Positions 12,610 to 24,915 are shown, counted from the first letter of the stretch. The stretch: 64,000 nucleotides of DNA from Membranipora membranacea (GCA_914767715.1 OU612067.1:27812162-27876161); one strand, 5' to 3'. Translations and numbers: made by a program. The notes: a model not told the origin generated them from the sequence alone.

Positions 12610-13950
12610 TTAGTTCTACCTATCGGACAAACGTGATTGCTACCATTCAACACCAAGTGAAGACCAAGCACTCATTTTCAGGTCTGTTCCTGGACCTGCA
12701 GAAAGCTTCGATAGTGTTTGGCACAAACGACTTCTCTTCAGACTTGCAGAATGTGGCCTATCTGGCAGAATTCTAGAGACTATCAGTCAATTCTTATACT
12801 CTGGAACAGTTCAAACACGAGTAAATGACCACCTTTCAGATCAAAAACCATGCCCACTAGGCCTTCCCCAAGGTAGTGTACTATCACCATTGCTGTTCAT
12901 CCTTTACACATGAGACCTTGAACAGGTTAACGGACCTAAACTACAATTCGCGTATGATTGCTCAATAATTTCATGGGCAAAGGATGATAAAAGTCTTCAG
13001 GAAGAAATGAACAACAATGGAGCCTCCCTCTCATTGTGGTTGAATAAATGGAGAATGAGCGCAAATCGCCAAAAGACAGATGTGCTTATATTCAATGGAC
13101 AGACAAATCCCCCGCAATCCAAGGCGAGATGGTACAGCAGGCAACAAAAACAAAGGTTCTCAGAGTGACTATAGAAGGCAACATGTCATTCAAAATACAA
13201 CAAGAGGAAGCCAAGAGTAAGGCAAGCAGAAAATGGAACATGCTCAAAGCACACATAGGTGCTGGAATGAGTATGCTGGCTACAAGAAAATTACTAACCA
13301 CAGTTATAATCCCGAAAGCATGTTACTGTGTACACCTGTGGGATTTAAACACAGAACTGAGCATATACAACTATCTGAAGGAGACTCTGAGAATGACGTA
13401 CAAACCGCCGACCGAAGTTGTTCACAGATTCGCAAATGTGCAACCTATGAACATAAGACATAGACATGACCGTCTCAACGCGTAAACAGCTCATGAATAC
13501 CGAGAATATACTAAAATCATGCTCTCGGAGTAAACTTTATATTACGTTCTTAAGTGATATAAAAGCTCTAATGGACAGAGAAAGCGATATGGATACTATA
13601 TCTCTCAAGGATATAAAGAGAACATCAATAAAAGGGCTTACTAGAGGAACTAGCAGGAGACATCTCAGAAAACGATATAGTCAGGGAGTTCTCATATATA
13701 GCGCCTTCCACAGTGGGACGGGCTTGTCTCTCATGGCTGGACACTGCAATCTGTTGCTACACAGGTACAAGCTTGGACTCACCTACAGTCAAACATGATT
13801 ATGTTTAGAGGAAGATTAGTCTCTACGGCACTTTGTAAAGCACTGCACCCTGTTTAGCAACAGTAGGATGCTGTGTAACATTTCAGCAGACACACCAATG
13901 AGTCTATCAAATATTATAGACTTCATCATTCAAACAGGTCAATTTGCCTG
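12610..13950 (+). pseudogene. Non-LTR retrotransposon reverse transcriptase, degraded copy 2
   Basis: Reading across frames gives LFLDLQKA, the palm signature near 12870 (LPQGSVLSPLLF), then FAYDCSII where the Y-x-DD box should be, an open thumb region (13048-13485, KVLRVTIEGNMSFK ... MLKAHIGAGMSMLATRKLL), and the same LGLTYSQT-Cys end as copy 1. Several stops and frameshifts are present. Both copies lack their 5' halves and lie head to tail within 3.2 kb. Confidence 0.7.
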
Positions 13951-15090
13951 AACATTATAGCTTAAGTATTACTCTTAGTTACAGTATCATGGCGTGTATA
14001 TAATACTCATTTATGCAAGTGCTTTATACTATTAGTATAACAAAAGGTAAATCTCATACACATCCATTATAACCAATTTGCCTTTGTTCATGTATATTTA
14101 ACCATTGCTTGCTACCTTCTGATCCCCCACTCCTTAGTCCGCCAATCAAGGCACTTCATTTGGTAACCAATTATTTGCTATTTTCTTGCCCCTCAGCACT
14201 TGGGGTTGCCAGGGTAGTGTTCTGCCTTTATACCTGCCATGGCGTCAGCCAAGGCGTGGTAACTAAAATGTTAACACCTCTACATGGGGAATCACTATCA
14301 CGTTTCTCCACTAATACAGTACAGACAATCTATTTTTTCATCAAAGTCACTTGAATCTCATACAACATGCGTAACTTCCTCATGCTATGTTGTTTATTTA
14401 AACATTTTTATTTTTGACACAGTCACACCTGTAACAGTAACACAAAAAAATGAATTAAAGCTAAATGACCGGTGCGCGTACAGTCACATATTCATTATTC
14501 ACAATTTTATATATTCAACGGCATTAATCCAAATTTGGCAATCCAAAACCACTACAGGCACTAAGGGTTACATTCCCATCAGGACGGTAGGGCACCCCTA
14601 AAATAGTCATGCAAGGCGAGGGGCTAAGTATGTTGACATTCAATTGTCGCTATAACGCAGCCTGCCATCGATCTTATCTATAATTATTAAAATACAAAGC
14701 CGTGCACTCACAAGTACCTAACAACATGCTCATCACTACTCATAACTGTCCGATCGACCATCTGTAATATTCCACACCAGTCATTTAGCTAAATTTTATT
14801 TTTATTTTTAATACCGCTTTCATGTTATATGGTCATTCCTAATATGCCTGCAAACAGCCAAACTATCCGGCAATAAACATTATGCCTGCAAATATAGGAA
14901 ATTGAATTATTTGTTCAAAGAGGGCACAACTCAATAGTAATGTCTATGATTCATAATCAATATTTCCAAGTTATCCTTTCATTGATTCTCCTATAATAGT
15001 AGACATCCCTGCCGCTAGTATCAGGGGGCTCTGCTTTCCCAGCACGAGTATCGGAGCAAGAGAGAGAAGGTTTGGCATGGATCAAACAGG
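13951..15090. other. Gene-free stretch
   Basis: AT-rich sequence with short open frames only; no splice-supported exon, RNA gene or element border recognised. Confidence 0.5.
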
Positions 15091-15167
15091 ATGGACCATG
15101 AAGCCGATGCAGGAAATGCAGTCACTCATCCAAAGAAGCAGGTAGCAACTGTTCTTAAGACTAATAG

Positions 15168-15908
15168 CCTTAAAGATCTCCTAGCAGGGTTCCATACAAG
15201 ACAAATCAGCAAAACCATGTCGTGCGCGAGAGTCTTTTACATACCTGTTCAAATTTTCATTGTATTTGAACAAATAGGGGCCCCTTGGCAGCTTCTCAAA
15301 TACAACCATGTCTATCAGCCGCCTCAAAAACATGCCTCAGTTGATGAAGGCTTTTGATGATGCGTGTTGTTTCCACATGATTATATATACCATTCATACT
15401 GAGTGCCTATTGGCTAATAACTAAGCATAAGTCATGTGACCTTTGGGGTATAATGCCTGGTTAAAATCAGATGTAATTTGACTATTTCATTATCCATAAT
15501 GTGTTGGTGAGTTTGAAATGAGAATACAGACAAAAATGTTGAGGATTAAATCGACTGATACATAAAAAAAAAAAACAATACCACAGTTTAGTGCAAAATT
15601 CAGTTTTTAATGTGAGTTGATAAGCCATAAGGTCACATGACTTATGCTTAGTTATTAGCCAATAGGAACTCATGATTATATATACCATTCATACTGAGGA
15701 AACAACACGCATCATCAAAAGCCTTCATCAACTGAGGCATGTTTTTGAGGCGGCTGATAGACATTGATGTATTTGAGAAGCTGCCAAGGGGGCCCTATTT
15801 GTTCAAATGCAATGAAAGTTTGACCAGGTATGTAGAAGACTCTCGCGCACGACATGGTGATGCTAATTCGTCTCGTATGGTGAACCCTGCTTAGGGACCT
15901 TTAAAGGG
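15168..15908. mobile_element. Fold-back element with about 275-bp inverted arms
   Basis: 15168-15443 is inverted at 15629-15908 with scattered mismatches, around a 185-base centre. Landmarks in both arms are ccatgtcgtgcgcgagagtct, cagccgcctcaaaaacatgcc and cctattggctaataact. Inside the arms the motif tgattatatataccattcatactgag has the same orientation in both arms instead of being inverted, so one copy has flipped. No clear target duplication was found. No coding capacity. Confidence 0.8.
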
Positions 15909-16678
15909 ATCTCATACATGCACTGCATCAGGGCTGTGAATGTAGGTGGGGCTGTTTAGTTGAGGTAGGGTGAAGGTCCCCTTGGTCTCCTGAGGCAGGT
16001 TGACTGGCAGTATGTTGGTGACCAGTACAGCTGGGGTGAACTCCTCAGGGCGTACCTGAATCAGCTCAGCCTGGGCCGGAAAAAACTATCTAGATAGTTC
16101 TTTGATCAAACAGTTGCTCTATAGCAGGAGCAACACTGAGCTGTATTTCAGAGACATCAGTACCTTAGTCGCAGGCGCACCTCAGGCGCCAGCGGATGAG
16201 GAACCAGCCGGGGCTTCCGGATCCACACTTTCAATCACTCCCCACTGAAACTCCAGTTTCGTTGCAGTGTAGCGATGCAGTGTCACCTTTGTGCAAGATA
16301 TAGGCAGTTCAGTTCGTGCTAACTTTGGCGTACAGTGATCCACATTGAAAAATCTATTATCAATGCCGAATTGCATCTTCAACTCTACGGTGATGCTCAC
16401 TACTTATCACTACTGATGTATTTTAAAATGACTGTGCTACAGTCAAGTCACCACTACATATTTCAATATATATTTTACTTCCATCTATTTTTTTCAGTGC
16501 AATTACAATAATATGTTTAGTACTTTGTTGACATAATAGAATCTCCTTTGTACGTAATAGAAAAAAGAATTAACATGTTGCGTCATATCTTGCTCAATAC
16601 CAATAATTATGATCCATATGTAGACCCTTTGTATGTTTTTCTTTTCTTTCCCTTTCAGTTCAGTTCATAGTCTCACAT

Positions 16679-16716
16679 CAGAAAATCAATAGATGCAGCG
16701 TATATAACCTCCGCAG
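16679..16716 (+). repeat. Inverted repeat arm, left (pair of 19730-19773)
   Basis: gaaaatcNNtagatgcagcg followed by tatataacctccgca. The reverse complement occurs at about 19735-19773, 3 kb away. It may be the terminal repeats of a DNA transposon of about 3.1 kb that carries the exons near 16.9-17.4 kb, the MITE and the PHD-like fragment. Confidence 0.6.
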
Positions 16717-16911
16717 TTTTGGAGGTAAATCCTTTTAAATTCACAATTGTTGTTATTGGTTAAAATCCTTGTTAGTCAATATGTGCACATGTGAAAAATT
16801 TCGCAGAGAGCTATTTCTTGCAGCCTATAACAGTCTATCATTTAATTGCTTTGTATTGACTCAATAAGTCACCTCACACTGGTTCTTCTTTGTGAAAATG
16901 ACCGATTAGGC

Positions 16912-17432
16912 TCAACCAGCAGTGAAAAAAGTTTTGATAATATCCATGATTTGCTTTCATTTTTGTCAGAGCATGAGGTGGAGCAATGCACTAAGTTTGT
17001 TCGCATCAGATCCTTCCAGGACTACACAAAGACACTACAGGAGTTAATTATCACTGTATGGGTGCTGGGGTTCTGATGTCAAGCAAGAGCTATCTTGGGT
17101 TTAAGCACTGACAATAAAATTTTCTCTTGTTCTCCATAAAAACTGAAGCATTTGTTTTTCAAGACAAGCTTGAGATTGCTATATGTATGGTGACATGGTT
17201 AATTTTTTTGCACTTTCTAAATGAAATGTTTCAGCGAAACAAAGGTATCATTAACGATTTGTGAGCGAGTTTGTTAGATACACACTCCACTCGCTCTAAT
17301 CACCATTTTTTTATTGTAGATCCATTGGACTTTCTCAAATGGGGAGAAGAAGTGTTTGGTAAAGCCTATCTAAAATGCCAGCATGGCAGGGACTATCATC
17401 AGATGACCAAGAAGAAGGCAGCAGTGCAAAAA
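16912..17432 (+). other. Two possible exons of an unidentified gene
   Basis: An open stretch 16912-17050 (ending in a helix EQCTKFVRIRSFQDYTKTLQ) and another after an acceptor at about 17322 (DPLDFLKWGEEVFGKAYLKCQ to a donor after 17432) look like exons between the 3-kb-spaced inverted repeats. I recognise no family. Confidence 0.25.
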
Positions 17433-17795
17433 CAGGTTGGCATTCTCAATAAGTATAACTTAACTTTTTTGAGAATTATAAAAGTTGTTTTCAGGGCGCT
17501 CTTAGAGTTTTATGGCTATAGGTCTTAGGTCTTTAGCCTCTATCATAATTTTGTGCATCTTCCTTGAGATAAACTACTGCTCGACTGTGGTTTATTTCAC
17601 TTTCTCATGGAAAATAATTCTTTGACATTTGAAGGTGACATTCACTTGCATTGCTTCAGATTTAAGTATGTCTCCGCTTTACTGAAATAATTCTAAGACT
17701 GCGTCTCCCATAATTTATTGTTGCATAATATGCATTATGGAATTGAATGAGATTATCACCAAAGATTTGTAAGCAGATAGAGATTGGATAATTAA

Positions 17796-18070
17796 GCCTT
17801 GTACCCACCAATGTGCTTTTTTAATCTCACGAATTTCTAAGATTTTGCACTGGCAATCATTAAAGAATTTGTGGGTACCACAAAATGCAGCACAACATAT
17901 CGCACAACATATCGCACGAAAGTAGAATCAATTCTACTATCGTGCGAAGGTATTTGTAAACGCACGATCTCTGTGTATTTTGTACCCATCAATCACAGCA
18001 ATGCACAAGTGGTCGTGCATGATCGCAGATGAGTTCCTGCGACAGTTATGCAGTTGATGGGTACCAGGCT
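17796..18070. mobile_element. MITE of 275 bp flanked by TTAA
   Basis: The ends gccttgtaccca and tgggtaccaggc are near-perfect inverted repeats and abut TTAA on both sides (17792-17795 and 18071-18074). Inside lies a 16-bp hairpin with one mismatch (tcgcacgaaagtagaa / ttctactatcgtgcga) and a short tandem repeat cgcacaacatat. Confidence 0.8.
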
Positions 18071-18732
18071 TTAAGGATTAACACCAGCGAAGAATACACC
18101 AGTTGCAAACACATTTGGATTAGAAAATAAATTATTAGAACAGCCAGCCACATATTCATTTCTGATGCTGCTCTCAACGACATTTTTTCAGAGATCATTT
18201 TTGGACATGCATCATAGTTGAAAATATTCAGTCAATACTTTTTTTATGATTTTAGTTTTCTGAACTATGCCAGTTTCGTTTCATAGCAGGTGCATAAAGT
18301 TACAGATCACTCTCAGTGGGAGTAACAATTCATCGGCACATACATTATACATCTCATAAGGTAAATTTTAGTCCAAAAAAATGGGTTTGCTAATTGCCCA
18401 CAGTATGATAATGCTAGAATTATCACAACTTTCTGTCAATGTTCTATATTACTGGTAACATCTAGCAAAATCAGTGCAATACAGTCTTCTCAGCTCGCTT
18501 CGGCAGCTATTACCATTGACACAGAACACCCCTGTCATCACTTCCACTGTACCCTAATTATTGTCTTGTGAACCATATTCTATCTTAGCTATTAACTAGC
18601 TATCTACCTCCTTTTTTGTGGTTGATATTATTTGGTAGGGTCTCCTCCTCACCCTGGGCTTTTGAGAACTTTTACTCTAATTACTGGCAGATTTACCATC
18701 AGAAGATATCAGGTCGCCAAAAGCTAGCAGCC

Positions 18733-18933
18733 ACACATAGACTGTGTATGTACTCTGGTGTGGGAGCCGACATCCGCAATCAGAAAGGATAGCATGGTGG
18801 AGTGCCCACTGTGCAAAGAATGGCACCATGAGGGATGCACACGCATTCCTCCAACAGCAAGATGCCCTCTCACAGGCGACCTGGACAACTTTACCTGCCA
18901 ACCTTGCATTAATAAGGGGAAAGCAGTACTGTA
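18733..18933 (+). other. PHD-finger-like zinc-binding fragment
   Basis: The frame contains Cys-x-Cys, then MVECPLCKEWHHEGC, then a Cys, then FTCQPC, which fits the Cys4-His-Cys3 order of a PHD finger; it stops at TAG 18931. PHD fingers occur in chromatin proteins and in ORF1 proteins of some CR1-type retroelements. No flanking exons could be tied to it. Confidence 0.4.
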
Positions 18934-19275
18934 GCAACTGTGACACTAATATAGTCAAGTACAACTATCATCATCACCAGGAACGGTATCGTCGTAAGAC
19001 TTCTGTTTTTCAGTCAACATCTATTGAACTGGTTTATACTCTCCACTTTCTCTTATCTTGGCAGTTTTTTTAGCATTCTGTCTATCTAGTCCTAGTTTTG
19101 ATAAGTCACTGTTGATGTTCTTTTTCCATGTAAACTTTGGTGCACCTCGAGCCATTTTCAACGGTCTCACATACTCCTCCATTCGATAGACAAATAACAG
19201 CATCCTATTTTCCCAATTACAATGTTATTATCTTGTGTCATTTTTCAGATGGTGTTTTTTATAATATCGTTTTAA

Positions 19276-19302
19276 AGTATCGTGTATATTATACACGATA
19301 CT
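19276..19302. repeat. Near-perfect 27-bp palindrome
   Basis: agtatcgtgtata, one base, then its exact reverse complement: a cruciform-prone site in otherwise featureless AT-rich DNA. Confidence 0.85.
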
Positions 19303-19734
19303 TCCACAAACATATTATAGTTTAATTTCTAATAACACATCTTCATTGAAACAAGGTAATCATGTGGCAAATTATACATTGTTGAGCTGCATTTGTTACC
19401 CTCAAGTCAATATTTAAAATAAATATTTTTATGATAGCATTGCAATAGAGTGTTTCATATCAGGATCAGTATGAAAGAGCTGATATCTAATCAATATAAT
19501 CAAACTGGATTGCTAACCCAAAGCTTCCAATCATCTCAGCAAGAATTAATATGACTATTACTAATTATGGGGCCATTTCATCTAGAACTAAGTCTTAGAA
19601 AAGAATAATCAACAGATGGGATTTCCCCTAAATTGAAGTATAGGGATCCCCTGACTAACAAAGGGAAATCCACATTCTTCAGTAATTATGTTGGCCAATC
19701 AAAATGCTTCAAAACAAACCAATCATATGTTCAG

Positions 19735-19773
19735 ATTGCGGAGGTTATATACGCTGCATCTAACGATTTTCCT
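19735..19773 (-). repeat. Inverted repeat arm, right (pair of 16679-16716)
   Basis: Reverse complement of the left arm with a 26-base exact core (tgcggaggttatatacgctg and onward). Confidence 0.6.
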
Positions 19774-20200
19774 CACATCATTTTTTTAGACAGAAAAGCT
19801 GCTCATGCATGACTTTCATTCGTCCATGGTCACGCTAATAAGAACAATACTGGTTACATTTATACCTCAACAGCTTACCACTGGCTTCAACTTCGTAAAT
19901 CACACTGATCAGCCACGGCAGCTACCCGAAAATGATCTCAGTCATGGAAATGGACGTCGTCAACTACTCATCTCACTAGAGAAAGATTTAGATGGTTTGA
20001 GCGAGTTGCTCCCTTCATCGATTAAGGGAATTAATCCAATATAGTAAAGTACCAAAATAAGTGATCAAAATCACACTGTTTTAAATCTAAAATTACGATG
20101 GTATGTCTCAACTTTCTCGAGGATGGGAACATGACACATAGCAGTTGCTCATAGTCATACCTGAATTTTTAGTGATGTACAAACATTCCCAGAGGCAAGC

Positions 20201-20786
20201 GTGACAAAGATGGAGTCCTCATTCCCATTAGCAGATCCGATTTTGAAACTGGTGCCGATCATCAAGCCAACTAACAGGGCAAAGTTTACTTCTGCTGATA
20301 TTCACAGACGTGCCACTGCATTTGATTTAACGGAAAGGGGATCAAGGCTTCATAGAGTCAATGATTATATTACTCAGCAGAAGATGAGTTTGCTGGTTCA
20401 GCAACTCAGTGTTATAGAGTCGTGAGGCTATGAAATCGTAGCCCAATCTCACTTGTCTGATGCATGCTATTATGTCAATGCCTCACTCTAATGCAAGCAG
20501 TGAGAGAGTATTTAGTATGCTAAAAAATATATACACCGACACTCGAAGTCGGCTAGAGCAATCCACTATCATATCACTTCTCTCTGTCAAACTCAACACA
20601 TCAAACCTGCTGAAAAACACTACATTTAGTGATGCTTTACTCACCCAGATTAAAAGATCACCAAACGTGCACAATATGTCCTATGTTACACAGAATCAGG
20701 ATACATTAGAGGACAACGGTATTGAAGATAATATTTTTGCAGAAGACGAGGAGATGGAAGTCAGTGAGGCTGATGACAAATACTAA
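20201..20786 (+). pseudogene. hAT transposase, C-terminal dimerisation region
   Basis: The second frame (20460-20786) begins IMSMPHSNASSERVFSMLKN and continues TRSRLEQSTIISLLSVKLN, the hATC dimerisation signature in which S-N-x-x-x-E-R-x-F-S is diagnostic. A different frame just upstream (20201-20425) is open and plausibly the preceding part, so a frameshift or intron lies near 20425-20460. A possible earlier part is at 19805-20044. No catalytic DDE region was found. Confidence 0.65.
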
Positions 20787-21530
20787 TGTTTTATAGGAAA
20801 GAAGCAATCATATTTCTCCTATACTAAAATCTATGCAAAATTAACAGTTATTTCATAATAAAACTACTGTAAACACCAAACGATTTCTAAGCCTAATTGC
20901 TGTATGTAAGGTTGATTTCAGTTGGATGTAACATACTCCAAGAAAGTTTTAAGAGTCATACAGGAAGCCCGTAATATAACCGCACATTTGTGACAGTTGG
21001 TATCCTTAGAAGTATAGCATGTATAATGTCTGTTGTACAATTTAACTTTTGTACAAATTTACATCAACAATGTAAAAAACTCCTCTCTTTTTAGATAATA
21101 TTATAGTGCGGGTCACAGAGAAGTGACCAAAAACTATGCTGAAGTCATGGAATAGAAACAGAGGGCCATGCTAGGTCATTTAGCAGGTGGTCATGAGTTC
21201 CCAGCCAATGGCTACTACAAAAAGTGTAGCTATGCAACAAAAACACACTGGCTAGACTCAGGTAAGATAGCTTCTCATTTTATTAGATCTTGAACAATAG
21301 CACAAGTAGTTTTTTTCTCACATGATTTCTGTTGATAAGAGGAGTGATGGTGGAATTTTGGAATCAAAAGAATACATCGATGGGGAATATTTATATCTAC
21401 TGTTGACTTGAATCTTATCACCTGTTCTGTCATTTGCTGCCAAACATCTCCCTTTTTTTTTTCCAGGTTACTCACATGCAACATTGGCACAATGAACTTG
21501 ACCGGTCATGACAATACTTGTTTAAACACA

Positions 21531-21554
21531 GGGGAGGGGGAGGGGGAGGCTGGG
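21531..21554 (+). other. G-quadruplex-type motif
   Basis: Four closely spaced runs of three or more G on the plus strand (ggggagggggagggggaggc then tggg). Confidence 0.5.
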
Positions 21555-22149
21555 TTGTGAGTCTCAGTAGACATACCTCAGTGGGAGCTATATACAAACG
21601 ATAACACTATAGAAGGAATATTCAGAACTAGGAGGGATTTCGATTTGGGCGGCTAGAATCGAATTGAAATGGCAAGAGGAATCAACTTCATATTATAAAC
21701 TATAAACCATTTGATTTCCGTTGAGCAACTTTTTTTATGTTGTTATGTTTTGTTTCAGATTGATTTTGAGATTGACTTACTACTTGGAGGACCAGGCGCT
21801 ACCAACTCATATGAAGAACTCGAGGATAGGTTATCGGACCTGATCAGGGGGACGTGACAGAGAAGAAAGGTATAATCATAATTCAAACAAATACGTAATA
21901 AAATTATATAAAATTCAATGCTATCATCTCCTTCTTTTGGATAATTTTTTATAGCATAATACTATACTATCCTACAGTTTTGATACTTAGCGATAAAATG
22001 AGTTCTTTCTTAAAAATCTGCTGATTAAATGTAGTGGTGTTACTCGTACCATGCCATCAGAAACTGGATGGAAGCAGACCTTGACGATATCATGTTTACT
22101 GTTTATTGCAGGGGAAGCTCATTTTTTCCTACCAAGGTAATCAAGTACC

Positions 22150-23190
22150 GGAGCGGGTCCAGCCAGTTGTCCAATGAAGATTTAACTGTGGGACCAAGTT
22201 TTCAGATGTTGAACGCGCAAAGATACTGACAGACTTCAACAACTTGCCAAACCATGATGCTCAAAACATTGCTCTGCGGGGGAGTGTGTCTGTGTTAATC
22301 CTCAACGAGTATGGAGGAGACCTTGCCAGGAAGATGCTGCGGGGAGGAAAAGTGCTGTGACGATCGCCACACAGACAATCCCAGTTTGTAAGGCTGCGAT
22401 CTGTGGACTCTATGGTGTGAAAGAGACAAGACTAAGAAAGAAGGTAGTCAACTTCTCTGTCGACATTGTTGATGGTCGGGGAGAACACGAAAATGATCCA
22501 CAACTGGATTAAGAAGTGAGGAGGAAAGTGCGTGAACATATCAATCAGTTCAAGCCAAGAGAGAGCCACTACAGCCAGTCAAAGAATAAAAGAAGATGCT
22601 ATTTAGATTCTGATCTGACCGTAGCAGAAATGCACCGGAGGTTTATAGGAGAGAATCCGGCACATACCGGAGTTAAAGACTGGCTATACCGAGACATTTT
22701 TAACTACAAGTTAAATCTGTCATTTGGATATCCACATAGCGATATATGTGATAAGTGTGAGAAACTAACAGCAGAATTAAAGGCAGCACAAGCTGATGGT
22801 GAAAACAACAAAGCCCAGCAACTCAGAGCAGAGCATGAGCTTCATGTTAGAAAGGCTGATGTCTTTAATGTGCAGATGAGGGAGGATGCAGAAGCTGCCA
22901 AAGAAGCTAAAAATGCTGATATTTTCTGCATGGAATTTGAAAAGAACTTGCCACTACCCTTAACTGGAATAGGAGTATTACAAGCGTCACCTGTGGCTGC
23001 ATAATCTGTGCATCCATAGCATGGTCAGTGAGAAGGCACCATCAATGTACCTAGACGAGGAGCAGGAAAAGGACCGAATGATGTTATAGTCTGCTTGGAT
23101 CATTATATTAATCAGCTTCCAGACCACATCACCAAGATCACTATCTTTGCGGACAAGTGTTTCTCACAAAGCAAAAACAGGTAAGCATGA
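22150..23190 (+). pseudogene. Degraded DDE-transposase-like gene, unnamed family
   Basis: Across frames the segment reads TIPVCKAAICGLYGV, then an open stretch 22516-22955 (REHINQFKPRESHYSQSKNK, FNYKLNLSFGYPHSDICDKC, and a coiled-coil region), then after two frameshifts YKRHLWLHNLCIHS, RGAGKGPNDVIVCLDHYI and ITIFADKCFSQSKN. A helix-turn-helix-like head, a Cys-x2-Cys knuckle and a late FADxCxxQ box fit the RNase-H-type transposon proteins widespread in invertebrate genomes; I cannot name the family. Frame breaks near 22960 and 23060 make it inactive. Confidence 0.5.
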
Positions 23191-23596
23191 TCTATTCACA
23201 CCAAAATCTGCGTGGTCACACTGATGCATAAAAAATAGAGTTTCGTAAAGACTGAAAAGATGAAGGATGAAGAGACGCTTCATCGTTAGATGGCTTCAAG
23301 TTTCAGTAGTGTAACGGACCATGATTCAGCTAGTGACAATTATTGCAATAATGATGACCAAGGCTGTCTCTAATAATACTAGGGCTTCCCAACATAAACA
23401 ATGTGGCCAACAAGCTGATGTGATGTCCGAATCATCCTCTTTGAATAGTATTATCCAAACATTTTATACTTTGATCAAACCGTTTTATTGTTACTATTTG
23501 ACAGCAATGTGGTATTTCATCAGTCTATCCCTATTCAGAATAAGTGGGTATAGGCGCCACGGAACCCAGTTGTAATAAACAACTTCATGGTTATTC
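23191..23596. other. Gene-free stretch left of the Polinton
   Basis: No exon, RNA gene or repeat recognised; it leads into the target duplication at 23597. Confidence 0.5.
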
Positions 23597-23602
23597 ATCA
23601 TG
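23597..23602. repeat. Target-site duplication, left (atcatg)
   Basis: Identical to 41445-41450 on the other side of the element. Six bases is the length expected for Polinton integration. Confidence 0.95.
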
Positions 23603-23737
23603 AGTAGTAGATTTGGGAGGAGTTGGTCAGCTCGATCACATTTTAACAGATAGGCGGACTGTTCCCGCCTGTAACGCTCCTGGTGGAGCCACTGGCTGTC
23701 AAATTAGGATGATTCATCACAGTATTTATTTTGTGCT
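23603..23737 (+). repeat. Polinton 1 left terminal inverted repeat (135 bp)
   Basis: The outer 97 bases are identical to the reverse complement of the right end; four mismatches lie in the inner part. Confidence 0.95.
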
Positions 23738-23783
23738 TATTTGTTGAGTATGTTATTTGTGATTGAATTGCTGAACAGAGAGC

Positions 23784-24104
23784 ATGGTGGATTCCCGACT
23801 GCGTAGAAACATTCCTGTTCTCAAGGAATTGCAGAAAAGTCGTGGTTCCAATCGAAAGCGCATGCTCCAAAGATTGAGTGACGACACAGTGGATGCATTA
23901 AGTGATTGTGCATGTAATATAAGGAATGGAAATGTTCCGCTTACAACACACCAGTTCCGTTCGTTAAAGCCTTATCACAAGCATCTGAAGCAGTTGAGTA
24001 AAAAATCCTCATCACGTAAAAGTAGACGGAAAACATTGATGAAGGGTGGATTTATTGGTTTACTACTCAAACCCCTTGCCAAGCTATTACTTGGAGGTTT
24101 GTGA
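23784..24104 (+). CDS. pX-like basic core peptide of Polinton 1 (106 aa)
   Basis: A Lys/Arg-rich N-terminal 85 residues is followed by MKGG (86-89) and a short hydrophobic tail (FIGLLLKPLAKLLLGGL). The layout of a basic, DNA-binding part, then a protease-type GG site, then a hydrophobic segment resembles the adenovirus core peptide pX/mu, and M-K-G-G-F fits the adenain consensus (M/I/L)-x-G-G before the cut. The homologue in Polinton 2 (62981-63327) keeps the GG and the hydrophobic tail. It is the first gene inside the left repeat, 4 bases before the next start. The role as packaged DNA-condensing or membrane-active peptide is inference. Confidence 0.6.
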   Translation: MVDSRLRRNIPVLKELQKSRGSNRKRMLQRLSDDTVDALSDCACNIRNGNVPLTTHQFRSLKPYHKHLKQLSKKSSSRKSRRKTLMKGGFIGLLLKPLAKLLLGGL

Positions 24105-24108
24105 AAAT

Positions 24109-24915
24109 ATGTCGTTCCGTAAATACTATTTGGTTGAACCAGATACGTACAATGAGTTAGTAAGGAGCTCAAATTCTAAAGCAGATTCGCTACAGCACCC
24201 AAATGTTAAAGCTTTTAAAGAAATTGACTCTAAAATTGATACGATACTCAACAAACAATCAACATCAGAGACCGAAAAGCTGGATGAGTATAACTCAAAT
24301 ATTGACAGCTACAAGAGGAACTTCAGAAATGCAATTGGAAAATCTAGAAAAGATGCATTATTTGCTAACCCTACACCTCAGGAGACTAACTCATTCAATT
24401 TACAACCGCTAGGTCAAACCAAAAGCATCTCTCCCGCTGCTTTTTCGACAAGCACACCAGTCGCTACCCCTAAGTCAGAGCTTTTTGAGTCTGATGAGAA
24501 TAAAAAGAAAATATTTGATGATACCATGAAAACCATCCCTCACTCTTATCACTCAAGTGCAAATAAGCTGGCCAAATTCATTGACTCATCCAAAGACTTT
24601 TCCATTGCAAGCTCCGGGAGATTAAAATACAAGGGAAAAGCAATAAATGACTCAGATGCTGGTGCACTGTTCAAGAGTGCGGTAACCTACAGACACATAT
24701 TTGGAAAGCATAAACAGGCAGTACAAAACTTCCTAACAGCACTGACAGAATCCGGCTTCCCTACTAAATCCTTACCATACACACGAAAGCTGAGTGCATT
24801 AGAAAAGAAATCCATTGCATCCAAAAAGTCGCTGATGCCAAAATGGCAAGGAAAAGAAAGGAAATTAAAAAGAATAACAGCAAACCCTCTCGAGTGGGAA
24901 AAATTCGACAGCTGA
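24109..24915 (+). CDS. Conserved Polinton protein of unknown function (268 aa)
   Basis: The chosen start is the ATG at 24109, just after the preceding stop; an upstream ATG at 24046 overlaps that gene and adds unlikely sequence. The N-terminus (MSFRKYYLVEPDTYNEL) matches the Polinton 2 protein at 62388-62978 (KKFYLVDAS), as does the C-terminal block ending FPTKSLPYTRKL / LPKSLLYTPQL. Between them lie a charged helical region likely to form a coiled coil and a Ser/Thr/Pro-rich linker. It is conserved in position immediately before the integrase in both elements, and overlaps that gene by 73 bases in another frame. A virion or scaffold role is possible but unproven. Confidence 0.7.
   Translation: MSFRKYYLVEPDTYNELVRSSNSKADSLQHPNVKAFKEIDSKIDTILNKQSTSETEKLDEYNSNIDSYKRNFRNAIGKSRKDALFANPTPQETNSFNLQPLGQTKSISPAAFSTSTPVATPKSELFESDENKKKIFDDTMKTIPHSYHSSANKLAKFIDSSKDFSIASSGRLKYKGKAINDSDAGALFKSAVTYRHIFGKHKQAVQNFLTALTESGFPTKSLPYTRKLSALEKKSIASKKSLMPKWQGKERKLKRITANPLEWEKFDS

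Noticed and set aside
18490-18520. U6 snRNA (gctcgcttcggcagc)
   Set aside because: Only the first stem-loop matches; the rest of U6 is absent.
24046-24108. Upstream start for the 268-aa Polinton protein
   Set aside because: It overlaps the pX-like gene in another frame; similarity to Polinton 2 begins at the 24109 ATG.
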